Part shown: positions 22,387 through 32,880 of the stretch, one piece after another
Numbering within the stretch: position 1 is the first letter of the stretch
Layout of the letters: every line of letters begins with the position of its first letter
From: Mariaggregatimicrobium sp964498785
Lineage (GTDB): Bacteria > Zhuqueibacterota > Zhuqueibacteria > Thermofontimicrobiales > Thiofontviventaceae
Length of the DNA: 47,308 bases
Direction of reading: 5' to 3'
Assembly: GCA_964498785.1 (NCBI GenBank)
Contig: CAZCJL010000053.1
Span: 1 to 47,308, forward strand
Notes under the pieces: model-generated
Databases searched by the model: none
What the model was told of the DNA's origin: nothing
Seen by the model: the letters and a program-made list of their open reading frames with translations, nothing else
Position numbers and translations under genes: made by a program

Positions 22387-24909
22387 TTAATGCACGATCA
22401 AAAATTTCAAAATTTTTGTGGCATCAATATCCGGCATATCTATATGTGCGATATATAATCCTGTGGCAATCAAACGACCGTCGTGATTGAGAAAATTCCA
22501 TCGGGCGCGTTGTTCTTCATTGTCCTTTTCGATGGTGGCGACGTGGTTCCCCGCAAGATCGAAAATCTTGATAATCGCTTTCAACGGCAGGTTGGTGAAT
22601 GTGATGTAGTCTTTGACGCGTGTGAGATCGTTGTCCTGATTGAAGAAATACGGATTCGGAACGACAGTCACGTTTTTAGCGACATCCGATGCAGCGACTG
22701 TCGGATTATATATCGGGGCAATTGTTCGAAATGAGAAATGATCACCCTCTGCCAGCATTTCCTCTCCGGTGAATTCCAGCACCACGCCTTCAATCACCGG
22801 GCTCTGGCGCCAGGTAGTAGCATCAATGTTCTCTTCAAACAATGGATGACGATTATCTGATCGGAGTAATTGATATGTGAAACCACCTGCATCTGAATTC
22901 GTGATTTTAATGTCATACTCAGCATCGTTCATATTCAACGGATCCATCGCCAGCACGAGCAAACCGGTGCTATTTCCGCTGTGTACGATCAAGGTCAACG
23001 TGTCTGCCGGTTCAAACGCCAGTCGCATTCCCGGAGCGGTTCTTTGCGGAATTACTGTGACCATGCTGGAATAATATGAGCTCTCCCATGACCGAATCGC
23101 TGATAATGGATTCTCGTCGTAAGAATACATGGTCACAGAAAATTTGTAGTTATTACCGTTGTAGAGCGGGGCATTTTTGACAGCGTCCGTTTTACATAAC
23201 AGCGACCGCGCCAGCCCGGAATTCGTTCCGTGTTGCACGATTTCCGAAGAAATCAAGCCATCGCTAAAATTGATGTTTTCCTGCCTGATGACAGCGACAT
23301 CATTCTTAATATCGTAAGTGGCAATTTTTGCAATATTGGAGGACGACGAATTGCTGGTCGTGGGGATTTGATAAACATTGTATCCTTCAAAACGGTGATC
23401 GCCCCAATTAAAATGCTCTACCCGCCAGTATTCATTAATCGAATCAGTCCATTTCAGTAGCACGGCGCCGTCATAAGGAACTACCGTGACATTTACGTTC
23501 GGAATATCCGGGCGATTCACGAAATTCGCAGCGCTTAGATCGCGTGCTCTGCGAAAATGATATTTCACCAAGTCAAAACTTTGTTGCTGATCCTTGCCTT
23601 TTCCCACAACGTACACGATCTTGAATTCATTACTATCACCGAGCGCCATGCTAAACGGGCCGGCAGCAATAATCATCTGCTTTTGACCAGGTCGATCATC
23701 CAGCCAGCCGCTGTTAGTCGCCGGATCGCCGGAAAACTGAAACCGAGCCGGACGTCCGGTAGTCGGATCGATGACCGGACTTTTTTCTGCCGCGGGTTGA
23801 TAACCGAGCATTGCATTGCGCAGCAATTGGGTTCGTTCCTGTCCCGCGGGAAGCGCGTGATAAATATCCGGCGGAATTTCCACAAAAGCGCTTGCCCTGA
23901 TATTGCGGTAGCCGTTCACAGTGCGGACGCCCAATTGTGCTTGTTCATAAGGCTCCGGAGCCAGTGGTCCTTTTAAAAATGCACACCCGAAAACGGACGG
24001 CAGGAAACCCAGTTTTTCATACTCAGCATCGGTTCCGCCATTGTTATATACATAAGCCATGTCGAGATTTGAATCGTACGCCAGCAAATCGTTGTGCGGA
24101 TCGCCATTTTCAAAATCCGCGCACAATCCGACGTACATGCTATCGATATGCGCGCTATCCGGCGTATTGGCCGTTCCTTTATAAAACATGCGCACCTGGC
24201 GTACGATAAAATAGCGTGTAGCAGTCGGTGCATAAGTATAAGCCCAGATCGTCTCCTGTATTTCCAGCCCGATGGGCGGCGATCCGGTCGCAGTCATTGT
24301 TTTGGCGCTGTCGTAATCGTTATAAACGAACCAGGTTATTTGTGTGGCATCGGCGTAATCAACTGTTCCATTGAGATTATTTGGCAGTGGCGCACCTTTG
24401 GACACGGGCCATTCTAAAAAATCATGAAAATATTCCTGATCCAATTCATAACCTTTTTCCCAATAAGATGCATCCTCCGGGGAAAGACCCCATACAATCG
24501 CCATTTCATTATAATTATTAAAATAATCGAGGTTTAAAACTCTCCAGATACGATTCACCTCCGAATTATCCGGGGATTCTGCCAATCCTCGGGATACAAT
24601 AGCGCCCGGCTGGGTTCCGGAGCGTATAAAGTTACCGCCAGCCCGCAATTCAGGGGATTGTCCATCCTTCACAATGCCGCTCCAAATAATACCATCGTTT
24701 GCAATTGCATCCGCAGTCGATACCATGTATTCAGCAGCATATTCTTCTTTTAAAATAATCCTCGAATCACTCTGCCCCTCTGAATTAACAGTCATGAAAA
24801 TATCGTTGACTGAAATCCATGATTTATCCGGCGTGTATTCATTCTGACTAAAAAGAAGAGACGCAGTCAATATGAATACCATCAATATAAAATTGCATTT
24901 TGTTTTCAT
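22387..24909 (-). CDS. Secreted protein with type IX-like C-terminal sorting domain, partner of the TonB receptor
   Basis: 840 residues with a signal peptide (FILMVFILTASLLFS, cut before QNEYTP). No catalytic family is recognised in the body, which is rich in Tyr, Asp and Asn, with beta-type segments (RYFIVRQVRMFYKGTA) and a fibronectin-like part near 480-600. The last 90 residues are a FlgD-like sorting domain: VVPNPYF, then FTNLPLKAIIKIFDLAGNHV and a tail ending LKFLIVH. The ATG at 24909 overlaps the TGA of the TonB-receptor gene as ATGA (24906-24909) and follows a GGGAGGGGG stretch, so the two are translationally coupled. Such pairs are common in Calditrichota-like genomes; the exoprotein may bind or present the receptor's ligand. 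Confidence 0.75.
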   Translation of the reverse strand: MKTKCNFILMVFILTASLLFSQNEYTPDKSWISVNDIFMTVNSEGQSDSRIILKEEYAAEYMVSTADAIANDGIIWSGIVKDGQSPELRAGGNFIRSGTQPGAIVSRGLAESPDNSEVNRIWRVLNLDYFNNYNEMAIVWGLSPEDASYWEKGYELDQEYFHDFLEWPVSKGAPLPNNLNGTVDYADATQITWFVYNDYDSAKTMTATGSPPIGLEIQETIWAYTYAPTATRYFIVRQVRMFYKGTANTPDSAHIDSMYVGLCADFENGDPHNDLLAYDSNLDMAYVYNNGGTDAEYEKLGFLPSVFGCAFLKGPLAPEPYEQAQLGVRTVNGYRNIRASAFVEIPPDIYHALPAGQERTQLLRNAMLGYQPAAEKSPVIDPTTGRPARFQFSGDPATNSGWLDDRPGQKQMIIAAGPFSMALGDSNEFKIVYVVGKGKDQQQSFDLVKYHFRRARDLSAANFVNRPDIPNVNVTVVPYDGAVLLKWTDSINEYWRVEHFNWGDHRFEGYNVYQIPTTSNSSSSNIAKIATYDIKNDVAVIRQENINFSDGLISSEIVQHGTNSGLARSLLCKTDAVKNAPLYNGNNYKFSVTMYSYDENPLSAIRSWESSYYSSMVTVIPQRTAPGMRLAFEPADTLTLIVHSGNSTGLLVLAMDPLNMNDAEYDIKITNSDAGGFTYQLLRSDNRHPLFEENIDATTWRQSPVIEGVVLEFTGEEMLAEGDHFSFRTIAPIYNPTVAASDVAKNVTVVPNPYFFNQDNDLTRVKDYITFTNLPLKAIIKIFDLAGNHVATIEKDNEEQRARWNFLNHDGRLIATGLYIAHIDMPDIDATKILKFLIVH

Positions 24910-27648
24910 TGAGCACCCCCTCCCCTGTTTACATTTCCGAATCCGATTTGAATCCCGAACCGGATTTCCCGCGGGCGTCCGAACAGATCGCCGCCCTGCT
25001 TGCGCCGGTAATGTTCCCGGTGACCATGATTAATTAATTGATAAAGATCAAAAAATTCATCATCCCCGTACCAGTACTGTCCGTATCGCTCAAGCGTCCC
25101 ATCATCGGATGTTGTACCGGTGCGGCGATAGACATGAATTTCATTTTTTCGATTCAACAGATTTTGTACATAAAGAAACGCTGTCACATCAATTTTACCA
25201 AAACGAAATATCTTGTTAATCCCTGCATCAAGTTCCAATACCCACGGTGTAGTGATTCTGGCGATTTCGTCCCTTCTGCTGCGGGGATCGTCATCGGTCA
25301 GCAAACTGCCGTCCGAAAGTGCAATTCAGCCGAATCCGCCATCATAAACGGTAAAATTATGTCCGCTGTTAAAATGAAACAGCGCGCTTGTCGTGACATT
25401 CCGCAACAGCAACGGCGCATCTGCATTAAATTGATAGGCAAGCAGCGCCATGCCCCGGTGACGTTGATTATATTCGAGCGCCGATTGCGGACGCGTTTTA
25501 CTGAGGTTTTCCAGGTCACGAACGATATCTAAAATATTCGACGAGCTATAAGAATTTTGACCACGCACCTCAGACAACGTATAATTGAACTGCGCCCACA
25601 ATCTATTTTTATGAAATTGAGCGTTCAACTCAATTCCTTTGGTAGATGCATCACCGCTATTTTCCAGTATTTCATAATGCCAATATGCAGACGCCGGCGT
25701 GGTTCTCTGCACGTCTGCTTCGAGATGCCCGGTCATTCGCTTTAAAAAGGCAGTCAACTGAACATTCAAATTCTTTCGATTATAGTTGATGCCAAATATC
25801 GTTTGTTCCGATTTTACCGGTTGCGCGTTCAGCGCCATCGGTTCGCTTACAAAGTACCCGGATAGCGCCTCCATATAATAGTCAAGATATGCGCGGCTGG
25901 CGTAAAAATCTGAGTAGCGAACGTATTGCGCGTAGAGCCCCCCAATTCAAAAATAATCGCAATCTATCTTTGGGGTGGAATTCAAGCCCGAACCGCGGCA
26001 GAAAATAATCCGCTGGTCTGCTTTTTTTAACAGAAGTCAGGGGCAGATAGCGGTATGAATCCCAATATTCGAATTGAACATCTTCTGGTTGTGTAAATGT
26101 CAGGGCATCGGTCGTAAATTTCGCATAATGCATTCCGAGTTGAAATCGGATTTGATCCAATTCAAAACGATCTTCAATATAAAAGGAAGTTCGTTTTGGC
26201 TTTCGCGGGGCATCGTACGATTCGGTCGTTGAATTCACTTCGTTACCGGCAGCGTCGTAGCCAAAGTTGTTTACCCCTGAATATGACAATAGCCTGTAAA
26301 TTTGCCACTGGCTCATGTTTGAAAAGTCCTCGCCCTGGCTGCCAAAATATGACATATAGTTATACACAGAGCTGACATCAAACAAGCGGATTTTTCGCTG
26401 TTGCGTTTCGAAACCGATTTTCAGATCGTGCCCATACAATTTTCGCTGCAAGAATACGGAAAACGTGACATAATCTTCTGTCATTTTAGAGTACTCGGAA
26501 ATCACTTCACCAGGACTTCGAAAGCGAAAACCATGAATATAGAAAGGGGGTGGATCCAAATATTTTAAGTCAGCATACCTCGGGGTTACGGAATCCCATG
26601 TCAATCCTTTTGCCCGAACCGCAGTGCTATCGTAATACAGCATGAAATCATCGCCAAAATTGGGATCGTAGGTTTTTGTTTCGGAATTCAGAAAATCCAA
26701 TTGCGCATGAACATTAATATCAAAAGGCGCCTGGTATTCTCCCTGAATTGACCACACCCTGGCACTGCTGCGGGTTGCCGGAACCCGCGCCAGATCGAAC
26801 ATGTTCGTGATAGGCGTTTCATTCAATTGTTGCCAATCGTCTGTGTACAAATGTACCAGTTTGAATTTCAGCAAGTTGAAATTCGCCGTGATCAACCCAT
26901 TAATAACCGACTGCCTGGATTTTGCTTTTGGGATATTTCCCGGCTCGACAACCATGCGATCGAATTTAGTGATTTCCTCAAGGGTCAGGTCTGTTGAATA
27001 ATCGTATAAAGCATGATCCGGTGCACCATAGCTAAATCCGCCCCAAAAGCGGCGATAATGATCGAAATAATTTTCCTGTTCGGCCGCCACAAAAAAGCGG
27101 ATGTTGTCGAACCAGATTTTACCTTCGGCAGTCAACAGATAATTTTGGAAACCATAAGAAAAAGTGTTTAACCGTTCGGTATATTTTTTTGTGAAACGGT
27201 CTGTTTGAACTTTCAGATTAAACCGAAAATCCGGTCCCCCAATGCGTAATCGATGTTGAAAAACTGCGGACGCGTGACTGACGCCGGCGCCTGGCGATGC
27301 ATCGAGGCTCACCTGTTGCAATGCTTCAGGAATGAATTGAATTAACGGCCGTCCGTTGTAATCGCTGCGAATATCGATGCCCTCAAAAGTATAGGCAATT
27401 TCGTCCGGACGGCTGCCGCGCACATGTATGTTAATCTTACCGCGATAATCCTGTGTTATAACACCTGGCAGGAATCCATAATATTCATAATTCATACCCC
27501 GAAAAGGCAGCATTGAAAAAGTAAAACCGGATAATTGAGATACTTCTGATTGATTCTGTTTCGTCGAGACGGGCTGGTGAACGGCAGGAAACAGGGCAGA
27601 TGCGAAGGAGAGTAACAACAAACATTGTAGATGAAATCGTAATTTCAT
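24906..27648 (-). pseudogene. TonB-dependent outer-membrane receptor, disrupted by a G-tract frameshift and a TGA
   Basis: Three consecutive pieces make one receptor of about 910 residues. The first (27648-25882) has a signal peptide, a plug domain (LPGVITQDYRGKINIHVRGSRPDEIAYTF, split; YTFEGIDIRSDYNGRP) and barrel strands. It leaves frame at a run of six G (25938-25943 as C on the plus strand); with five G the text reads LNWGLYAQYVRYSDFY and continues in the second piece. The second ends at an in-frame TGA (25326-25328, GGFG-stop-IALSDG), perhaps once TGG. The third completes the barrel (TAFLYVQNLLNRKNE) and overlaps the exoprotein start. There is a good AAAGGAGA before the ATG at 27648. It is dead unless these are sequencing errors or the G tract is phase-variable. 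Confidence 0.8.
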
Positions 27649-27725
27649 CGGTTCTCCTTTTAGTTAATTTTTTATCAGGTCTTTATGCGTTAATATTTTT
27701 CTTTGCGTTTTCTTTGATGCCGACA

Positions 27726-29267
27726 CTACCGCGAAGCAAGCTGCGGTATCGTTATGTACACCTCATTCGACGGCGGACTTTCGTTGTTGACACGATCCAA
27801 AGCAGCAACCGTATAGAAATACGTCCGTCCCGGAATCACGCCGGCATCGAAAAAAACAGTGTCTGGCGCAGTCACAATCTGATAGAGATGTTCGGCGCGC
27901 TTTTTCTGCGACGGCGTATCTTTGGCGCGGAATATGTTGTAACAACGAACATCCACCGGTTCCATGCTGCTATCCGGTGCATCCCATGTTAGCTTCACAA
28001 GACCGGTAAAGGTATATTCTGCTGTTAAATTTGCCGGATCCATTGGCGGTTGATCATCTTTCCAGGGCATTGGGGGAAAATTCGCGAGATACGGAAATCG
28101 ATTTTCTTTTGTTAGTGAGGATGCTGCCCGATCCAGGCCGCCGGAGCTGAAAAACACCATTCCATTCCCATTTGCATCCCGCATTGCGCTCACCTGTTTT
28201 ACGACCTCATTCAGGTGCCACGCATCCGTGCCCAGTTGATTGATCGCCATTCCCGGAAAAATGAAGCGATCACGGACAAAATTATTCAACCAGTCCCGCG
28301 TAATATCACCAAAAGGCGCTGCAGGATGATTTGTTTGCCAGTAAATCATTGGTGCGATGAAATCCATTTTCCCTTCATCCAGCCATTTACGGGCATCCTG
28401 AAAAACAACATGGTAACCATTCCACGCACTGTAATCATATTTACCGATGACTGCCGCCGAGACTTTTAACCAGGGTTTTAGATCTGTTGCCTCATCGTAA
28501 AATTTTCGAACGAAAATATTGATATTTTCCCGTTGCCAGTCCTCCCAGCTTAAATTGTGCGGATTCCCTTCCTTTGACTGAAACATACGGACACTGACCG
28601 TATCATGGGAATATCCCATGTTATGTGAATTTTCCGGATAGCGGATGTAATCAAAATGAAAGCCATCGATATCATAATTGCGCACAATATCCATAGCCAC
28701 TTTATGAAGATATTCCCGTACTTCGGGAATACCCGGGCTTAAACTGACATAATGTGAATTCAGCGGCATGGGTTTGCCGGCGTTGTCGCATACCAGCCAT
28801 TCGGGATGGGCATTCAACACATGCTCCGGTTCGGTGTGCGGCGGAGGCTCCGTACCGCGCCATGCCGGAAAAGTGTTGAACCACACATGCAATTCCAACC
28901 CCCGGCGATGCGCCTGATCAATAGCATAAGTCAGCGGATCCCATCCGGGATCACCTCCCAGTTCTCCGGACAATAAATGCGACCACGGTTCGTAATTGGA
29001 TTGATAAAATGCATCCGCGTTTCCGCGAATCTGAAACAGAATAAAATTTAATTTTGCCTGTGTTGCTTTCTCAAACACATCGGCAATTTTTTGCTTTTGG
29101 ATTTCTTTCTGATTTGTATCTGCTTTTACAGCCCATTCCCAACGGGTGAGCCATAATCCGCGGGCTTCTTTGATACTAATCTGCTCCTTTTTACAAATTG
29201 ATCCAAGAGAAATGAATAGAAGCAAAGAAAGCAAAACTGCCTTAAAGATAAAATGAAGTGCGTTCAT
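27726..29267 (-). CDS. GH10-like (DUF187) glycoside hydrolase lipoprotein with C-terminal Fn3
   Basis: The N-terminus is a lipoprotein signal (LLSLLLFISLGSIC). Residues about 30-345 form the TIM-barrel glycosylhydrolase-like-10 domain seen in B. subtilis YngK: EARGLWLTRWEW, FILFQIRGNADAFY, ELHVWFNTFPAW, HPEWLVC, SLSPGIPEVREY, GFHFDYIRYPEN, DFIAPMIYWQ. These domains are linked to peptidoglycan or polysaccharide cleavage, though the true substrate is mostly unknown. Residues about 400-505 are a fibronectin type III domain (VKLTWDAPDSSMEP, YFYTVAALDRVNNESPPSNEV). AGAGGT precedes the ATG at 29267. At 513 residues it is complete. It lies 77 bases upstream of the TonB-receptor start, on the same strand. 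Confidence 0.86.
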   Translation of the reverse strand: MNALHFIFKAVLLSLLLFISLGSICKKEQISIKEARGLWLTRWEWAVKADTNQKEIQKQKIADVFEKATQAKLNFILFQIRGNADAFYQSNYEPWSHLLSGELGGDPGWDPLTYAIDQAHRRGLELHVWFNTFPAWRGTEPPPHTEPEHVLNAHPEWLVCDNAGKPMPLNSHYVSLSPGIPEVREYLHKVAMDIVRNYDIDGFHFDYIRYPENSHNMGYSHDTVSVRMFQSKEGNPHNLSWEDWQRENINIFVRKFYDEATDLKPWLKVSAAVIGKYDYSAWNGYHVVFQDARKWLDEGKMDFIAPMIYWQTNHPAAPFGDITRDWLNNFVRDRFIFPGMAINQLGTDAWHLNEVVKQVSAMRDANGNGMVFFSSGGLDRAASSLTKENRFPYLANFPPMPWKDDQPPMDPANLTAEYTFTGLVKLTWDAPDSSMEPVDVRCYNIFRAKDTPSQKKRAEHLYQIVTAPDTVFFDAGVIPGRTYFYTVAALDRVNNESPPSNEVYITIPQLASR

Positions 29268-29440
29268 TTGATTACCTCTAATTTGATAACTTGATTACCT
29301 ATTGTGTGAAAACGAGATGCAGATTTGAATATTCAACGAAGGATGGTCATTGGTGAATAACGAAAAAAATAAATGCCTGATATCACCGAAAAATCATATC
29401 ATTATTCCCGCTATTTCTATTAAAGAATGTCCTATAATTT

Positions 29441-30586
29441 TCATTTGATTTCCGCAGCAATTAAGAAGATATCATCGCGAATTTGGCCATCGCAACAAGC
29501 GGCTAAATCCTGAATGACTAATTCAGGAATATCGCGGGTTGCGGCCTGAATTGAATTTTCTAATGAATGGATTAATCCATCAACCCCTACTTGCTTTTTG
29601 TCGGCATTTTCAATTTCAGTCAATCCGTCGGTATACATAAAAATTTTATCACCGGACGCGATGGGAATCACATCCTGAAGGAATTCACCGTTCTTCACTT
29701 TATCAAAACCGACAATCGTATTTTGTGAAGCTAATTGCCGGAAATTATGTTCATCGTTTTTCCAAAGAATCGCTGCCGGGTGTGCATTACCGGCATACGT
29801 ACATTTTAATTCGTCAAGATCAATCATACACGAAAACATGGTGAGAAACATGCCTGTCTGTGAAAAAATATCCACAATCAGATTGTTGAGATTTGTGATA
29901 ATTTGACTTGGCGCTAATTTTTCGCGGATCAATTTTCTAACTTCGTTGCAAACACGATTTACCAGCAACGCTGCGGTAATGCCGTGCCCCGTGACATCGA
30001 CGATGGTTAAATACACAGTTCGCACTCCATCGAAATAAATATCTGCATAATCACCGCCCACCCCGATCATTGGCATATATTTCACCCCAACGCCAATCCG
30101 GTGATTTTCAAAAGGGTGCGGCACAAGTGAATCCTGCACCTGCTCAGCCAACTTCAAATCCCTGGCGATCATTTCATGGAACTCTGCCAGTTCCTGTTTC
30201 TGCTTTTCTATTTTGATTTTCATGGAGCGGTGTTCCAGCGCCTGTTTTACTTTAATTCGCAGTTCATCCACATCCACCGGTTTGGAGAGATATTCAAACG
30301 CGCCGGACTTCATTGCCCGTACCGCAGATTTAATGCTACCATATCCGGTAAGAATCAGCACTTCTGTATCCGGGTTTTTCTTTTTGCTTGCCTTTAATAC
30401 ACTAATACCATCCACCCACGGCATCTGAAGATCCGAAACGATTAATTCAAAATCTTCTTTTTCCAGAATTTCCAGTGCCCGGGCGCCATTGTCTGCTGTT
30501 GTTAATTGATGTCCCAATCTCGAAAGGATTTCCCGCAGGAATTTCAAAATGTGTTTGTCATCATCAACCACTAAAATAGATGCCAT
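29441..30586 (-). CDS. Response regulator with SpoIIE/PP2C-type phosphatase output
   Basis: Residues 1-118 are a receiver domain: acidic pocket DDD at 8-10, phospho-acceptor Asp52 in VSDLQMP, Thr80, Lys102. A coiled linker (118-150, ending AEQVQDSLVP) leads to a SpoIIE/RsbU phosphatase domain with GGDYADI at 177-183 and VDVTGHG at 196-202; both carry metal-binding Asp. The product should dephosphorylate a STAS-domain antagonist when a histidine kinase (not in the window) phosphorylates Asp52. It is the last gene of a six-gene minus-strand operon, 12 bases after the GAF-SpoIIE gene, with GGGAAGAG before the ATG. Confidence 0.9.
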   Translation of the reverse strand: MASILVVDDDKHILKFLREILSRLGHQLTTADNGARALEILEKEDFELIVSDLQMPWVDGISVLKASKKKNPDTEVLILTGYGSIKSAVRAMKSGAFEYLSKPVDVDELRIKVKQALEHRSMKIKIEKQKQELAEFHEMIARDLKLAEQVQDSLVPHPFENHRIGVGVKYMPMIGVGGDYADIYFDGVRTVYLTIVDVTGHGITAALLVNRVCNEVRKLIREKLAPSQIITNLNNLIVDIFSQTGMFLTMFSCMIDLDELKCTYAGNAHPAAILWKNDEHNFRQLASQNTIVGFDKVKNGEFLQDVIPIASGDKIFMYTDGLTEIENADKKQVGVDGLIHSLENSIQAATRDIPELVIQDLAACCDGQIRDDIFLIAAEIK

Positions 30587-30598
30587 GTCTCTTCCCTT

Positions 30599-32380
30599 TT
30601 ATTTATTATAAGCCTTTACAATAACTATTGTGATGTCATCGCTTTGGGGAACTCCTTTAGTAAAATTTTTCACAGCATTATAAAGGGCGTCTTTCATAGT
30701 TTCGGCAGACAGATGCAAATTTGTCTTCACAATATCTTCAATCCGGTGTTCTTCAAATTCCTCGTCATTTTCATTCATCGCTTCAGAAACACCGTCGGTA
30801 AACATGATAATCCAGTCACCAGATTGTAACCGGACATTCTCTTTTTCATAAACGACGTTGGGCATCATGCCCAAAATCAATCCGCCCTTATCTAATAGTT
30901 GAACAGAACCGTCTTTATGAAACAGATAAGGCGGATTATGGCCGGCATTTACATAAGTAAATTTTCCGGTTTCATGCTCCAGGATTCCATAGAAGAAAGT
31001 GATAAAGCGATCGAATCCTGTGTTTTGATGCAGCATATTATTGATTTTAGCGGCAATTTCACTAAGGTACAGTCCGGAATCGATCAGTGCATGGAGGCCT
31101 GCCTGCACGTTGGACATTAGCAGGGAGGCTGGAATTCCTTTGCCCGAAACGTCTGCAATTGCCAGACAGGTGCGCTTACTATCAAGTGTAATGCAATCAA
31201 AATAATCGCCCCCGACCTGCCTGCTGGGAATATTCATGGCAGCAATTTCGTAGTTAGGTATTTGGGGACAATTTTTCGGCAGCAATCGTTGTTGAATTTC
31301 ACGCGCTAATTCCAATTCCTCTTCAATGCGCTGTTTTTCTAAGGTTTCTTCAAACAACCGGGCGTTTTCCAGGCAAATCATTGCTTCATTTCCGAGAGTG
31401 TATAAAAACTCCAGTTCTTCCTGTACAAAAACCTGCTTGTTTATTTTTTCACCAATCGTTAAAACGCCTTTTGTTTCATCCTGAATTCGCATTGTTACGA
31501 TAACCCGAAAACCGGCGTTATATAATTTAGTGATAATTGGTGATTTTTGTGGTTCTTGATCTAATTGTATGGAGTCTTTGATTTTTAGAAAATCTTTTAA
31601 TTCGGCTTCATTCTGAAATTGAGATAAATCCGACGTTGATCGATGCCCTTTTGATATTGCCAGCCGGAAATGATTGTTTTCTTTCGTAAATACCATTAAG
31701 CGATTAATCATCATTTCGCCCATTATGGCATAGCTAAGCAGGTTTAATATTTTTTCCGAATCCAGGGTTGAATTCAACTCCTTGCCAATATCAAACAGCG
31801 TATTCAATTCCTGGACTTTTTTATCCAGTTTTCGATTGACTTCCTGCAATTCCGTAATCATCAGACCATTTTCAATTGCGGTAGAAGCGATGTTAGACAA
31901 CGAATTCAGGAAATCCAATTCAGATTGCAAATATTTTGTTCCGGAAATTTTTTTGCCAAAACCGATAATACCTAAAATTTTGTTACTGCTACGAATGGGT
32001 ATTATCAATTCAATCGATTTTTCTTTAAAATAGCGAGCCCATGGATTGTCAGTTTCAGATATTTCATCAATAAATTGGGGCCCGTGGCATTGGCAATCGA
32101 TGGTAATTACATTGCCAATAATATTTTGAGAAAGACCTTTTAATGTTTCAACCCGATAGGCGTGATTCTTCTGGCTTAATAAAATGATTCCCCGACTTAT
32201 TAACATTTTACCCATCGGGGTTAATAATATATTATCTAAAATGGCGGTTAGTTTTAAGGAGGAGTTGAGGGTTTGACTCACCTCAAATAATGAATGAAGT
32301 TCCATTAGCTTTTCATCTAATTTACGGCTAATCGCTTCATCACCATTTTCATACGAAATATGTGGATTATCGGGTAACAT
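30599..32380 (-). CDS. Double-GAF SpoIIE/PP2C-type phosphatase
   Basis: 593 residues. Two GAF-type sensor domains (about 25-170 and 185-340) are each introduced by a similar helix: LMELHSLFEVSQTLNSSLKL and VQELNTLFDIGKELNSTLDS. A coiled linker (EEELELAREIQQRLLPKN) leads to the phosphatase domain, with VGGDYFDC, IADVSGKGIPASL, NAGHNPPYL and FTDGVSEAM, the full set of metal-site Asp motifs. It is soluble, so it senses an intracellular cue. Its start overlaps the end of the RsbW-like kinase gene by 14 bases (32367-32380), indicating coupling. The target is presumably the STAS protein of the same operon. Confidence 0.9.
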   Translation of the reverse strand: MLPDNPHISYENGDEAISRKLDEKLMELHSLFEVSQTLNSSLKLTAILDNILLTPMGKMLISRGIILLSQKNHAYRVETLKGLSQNIIGNVITIDCQCHGPQFIDEISETDNPWARYFKEKSIELIIPIRSSNKILGIIGFGKKISGTKYLQSELDFLNSLSNIASTAIENGLMITELQEVNRKLDKKVQELNTLFDIGKELNSTLDSEKILNLLSYAIMGEMMINRLMVFTKENNHFRLAISKGHRSTSDLSQFQNEAELKDFLKIKDSIQLDQEPQKSPIITKLYNAGFRVIVTMRIQDETKGVLTIGEKINKQVFVQEELEFLYTLGNEAMICLENARLFEETLEKQRIEEELELAREIQQRLLPKNCPQIPNYEIAAMNIPSRQVGGDYFDCITLDSKRTCLAIADVSGKGIPASLLMSNVQAGLHALIDSGLYLSEIAAKINNMLHQNTGFDRFITFFYGILEHETGKFTYVNAGHNPPYLFHKDGSVQLLDKGGLILGMMPNVVYEKENVRLQSGDWIIMFTDGVSEAMNENDEEFEEHRIEDIVKTNLHLSAETMKDALYNAVKNFTKGVPQSDDITIVIVKAYNK

Positions 32381-32852
32381 CGTCGTGTTCTTTTTTTATT
32401 TTTTTTTCATCTTTTAAGTAATATTTAACCATTTTTACCTGGTTTCGAACGCCAGGCTTGACATCAAATTTTACTTCATCCATAAGATTCTTAATTAAAA
32501 AGATGCCAAGGCCTCCGACGCGCATTTCAGCGAGATATTCTTTCATGTCCGGGGTTTTGATATCATCGACATTAAATCCTTTGCCCTGGTCTGTAACAAT
32601 AATGGTTAATTTATTATAATCCAGTTTAATAGCAATGTCAATAGGTTTTTTGGAATTTTTTTCATACGCGTGTTTAATTACATTCGTACAAGCCTCATCG
32701 ATAGCCAGTTCAATTTTGTTAACATCATCACTATCGAATCCTACTTTTGCTGCAACCCGTGATACGAATTCGCGTATCAATTCCAGATTATCCGTTTGAC
32801 TGGGGACTTTCAGTTGATAATTTATTTCTGACTTTGGCAATTTTCTCACCAC
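32367..32852 (-). CDS. RsbW/SpoIIAB-like serine kinase (HATPase_c)
   Basis: GHKL ATPase of the anti-sigma-factor kind, which binds either its client or the unphosphorylated STAS antagonist, and phosphorylates the latter. The motifs are present: N-box KIELAIDEACTNVIKHAY, G1 VTDQGKGFNV and G2 VGGLGIFLI. 161 residues is slightly longer than RsbW-type kinases (140-160), with a charged C-terminal tail. The start is uncertain: tandem GTG codons at 32852 and 32849 lie within AAAGGTGGTG, and a TTG at 32840 would be better spaced from it. It lies between the STAS gene (28 bases) and the GAF-SpoIIE gene (overlap), the classic partner-switching arrangement. Confidence 0.9.
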   Translation of the reverse strand: MVRKLPKSEINYQLKVPSQTDNLELIREFVSRVAAKVGFDSDDVNKIELAIDEACTNVIKHAYEKNSKKPIDIAIKLDYNKLTIIVTDQGKGFNVDDIKTPDMKEYLAEMRVGGLGIFLIKNLMDEVKFDVKPGVRNQVKMVKYYLKDEKKIKKEHDDVTR

Positions 32853-32880
32853 CTTTAATTAACTTATGATTTAAGAAGAA

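Noticed and set aside
25326..25328. TGA recoded as tryptophan in this organism
   Set aside because: Other genes (for example the TonB receptor itself and the NACHT frame) end at TGA in places where products are complete or clearly frameshifted, and normal TGG is used throughout; a nonsense mutation is simpler.
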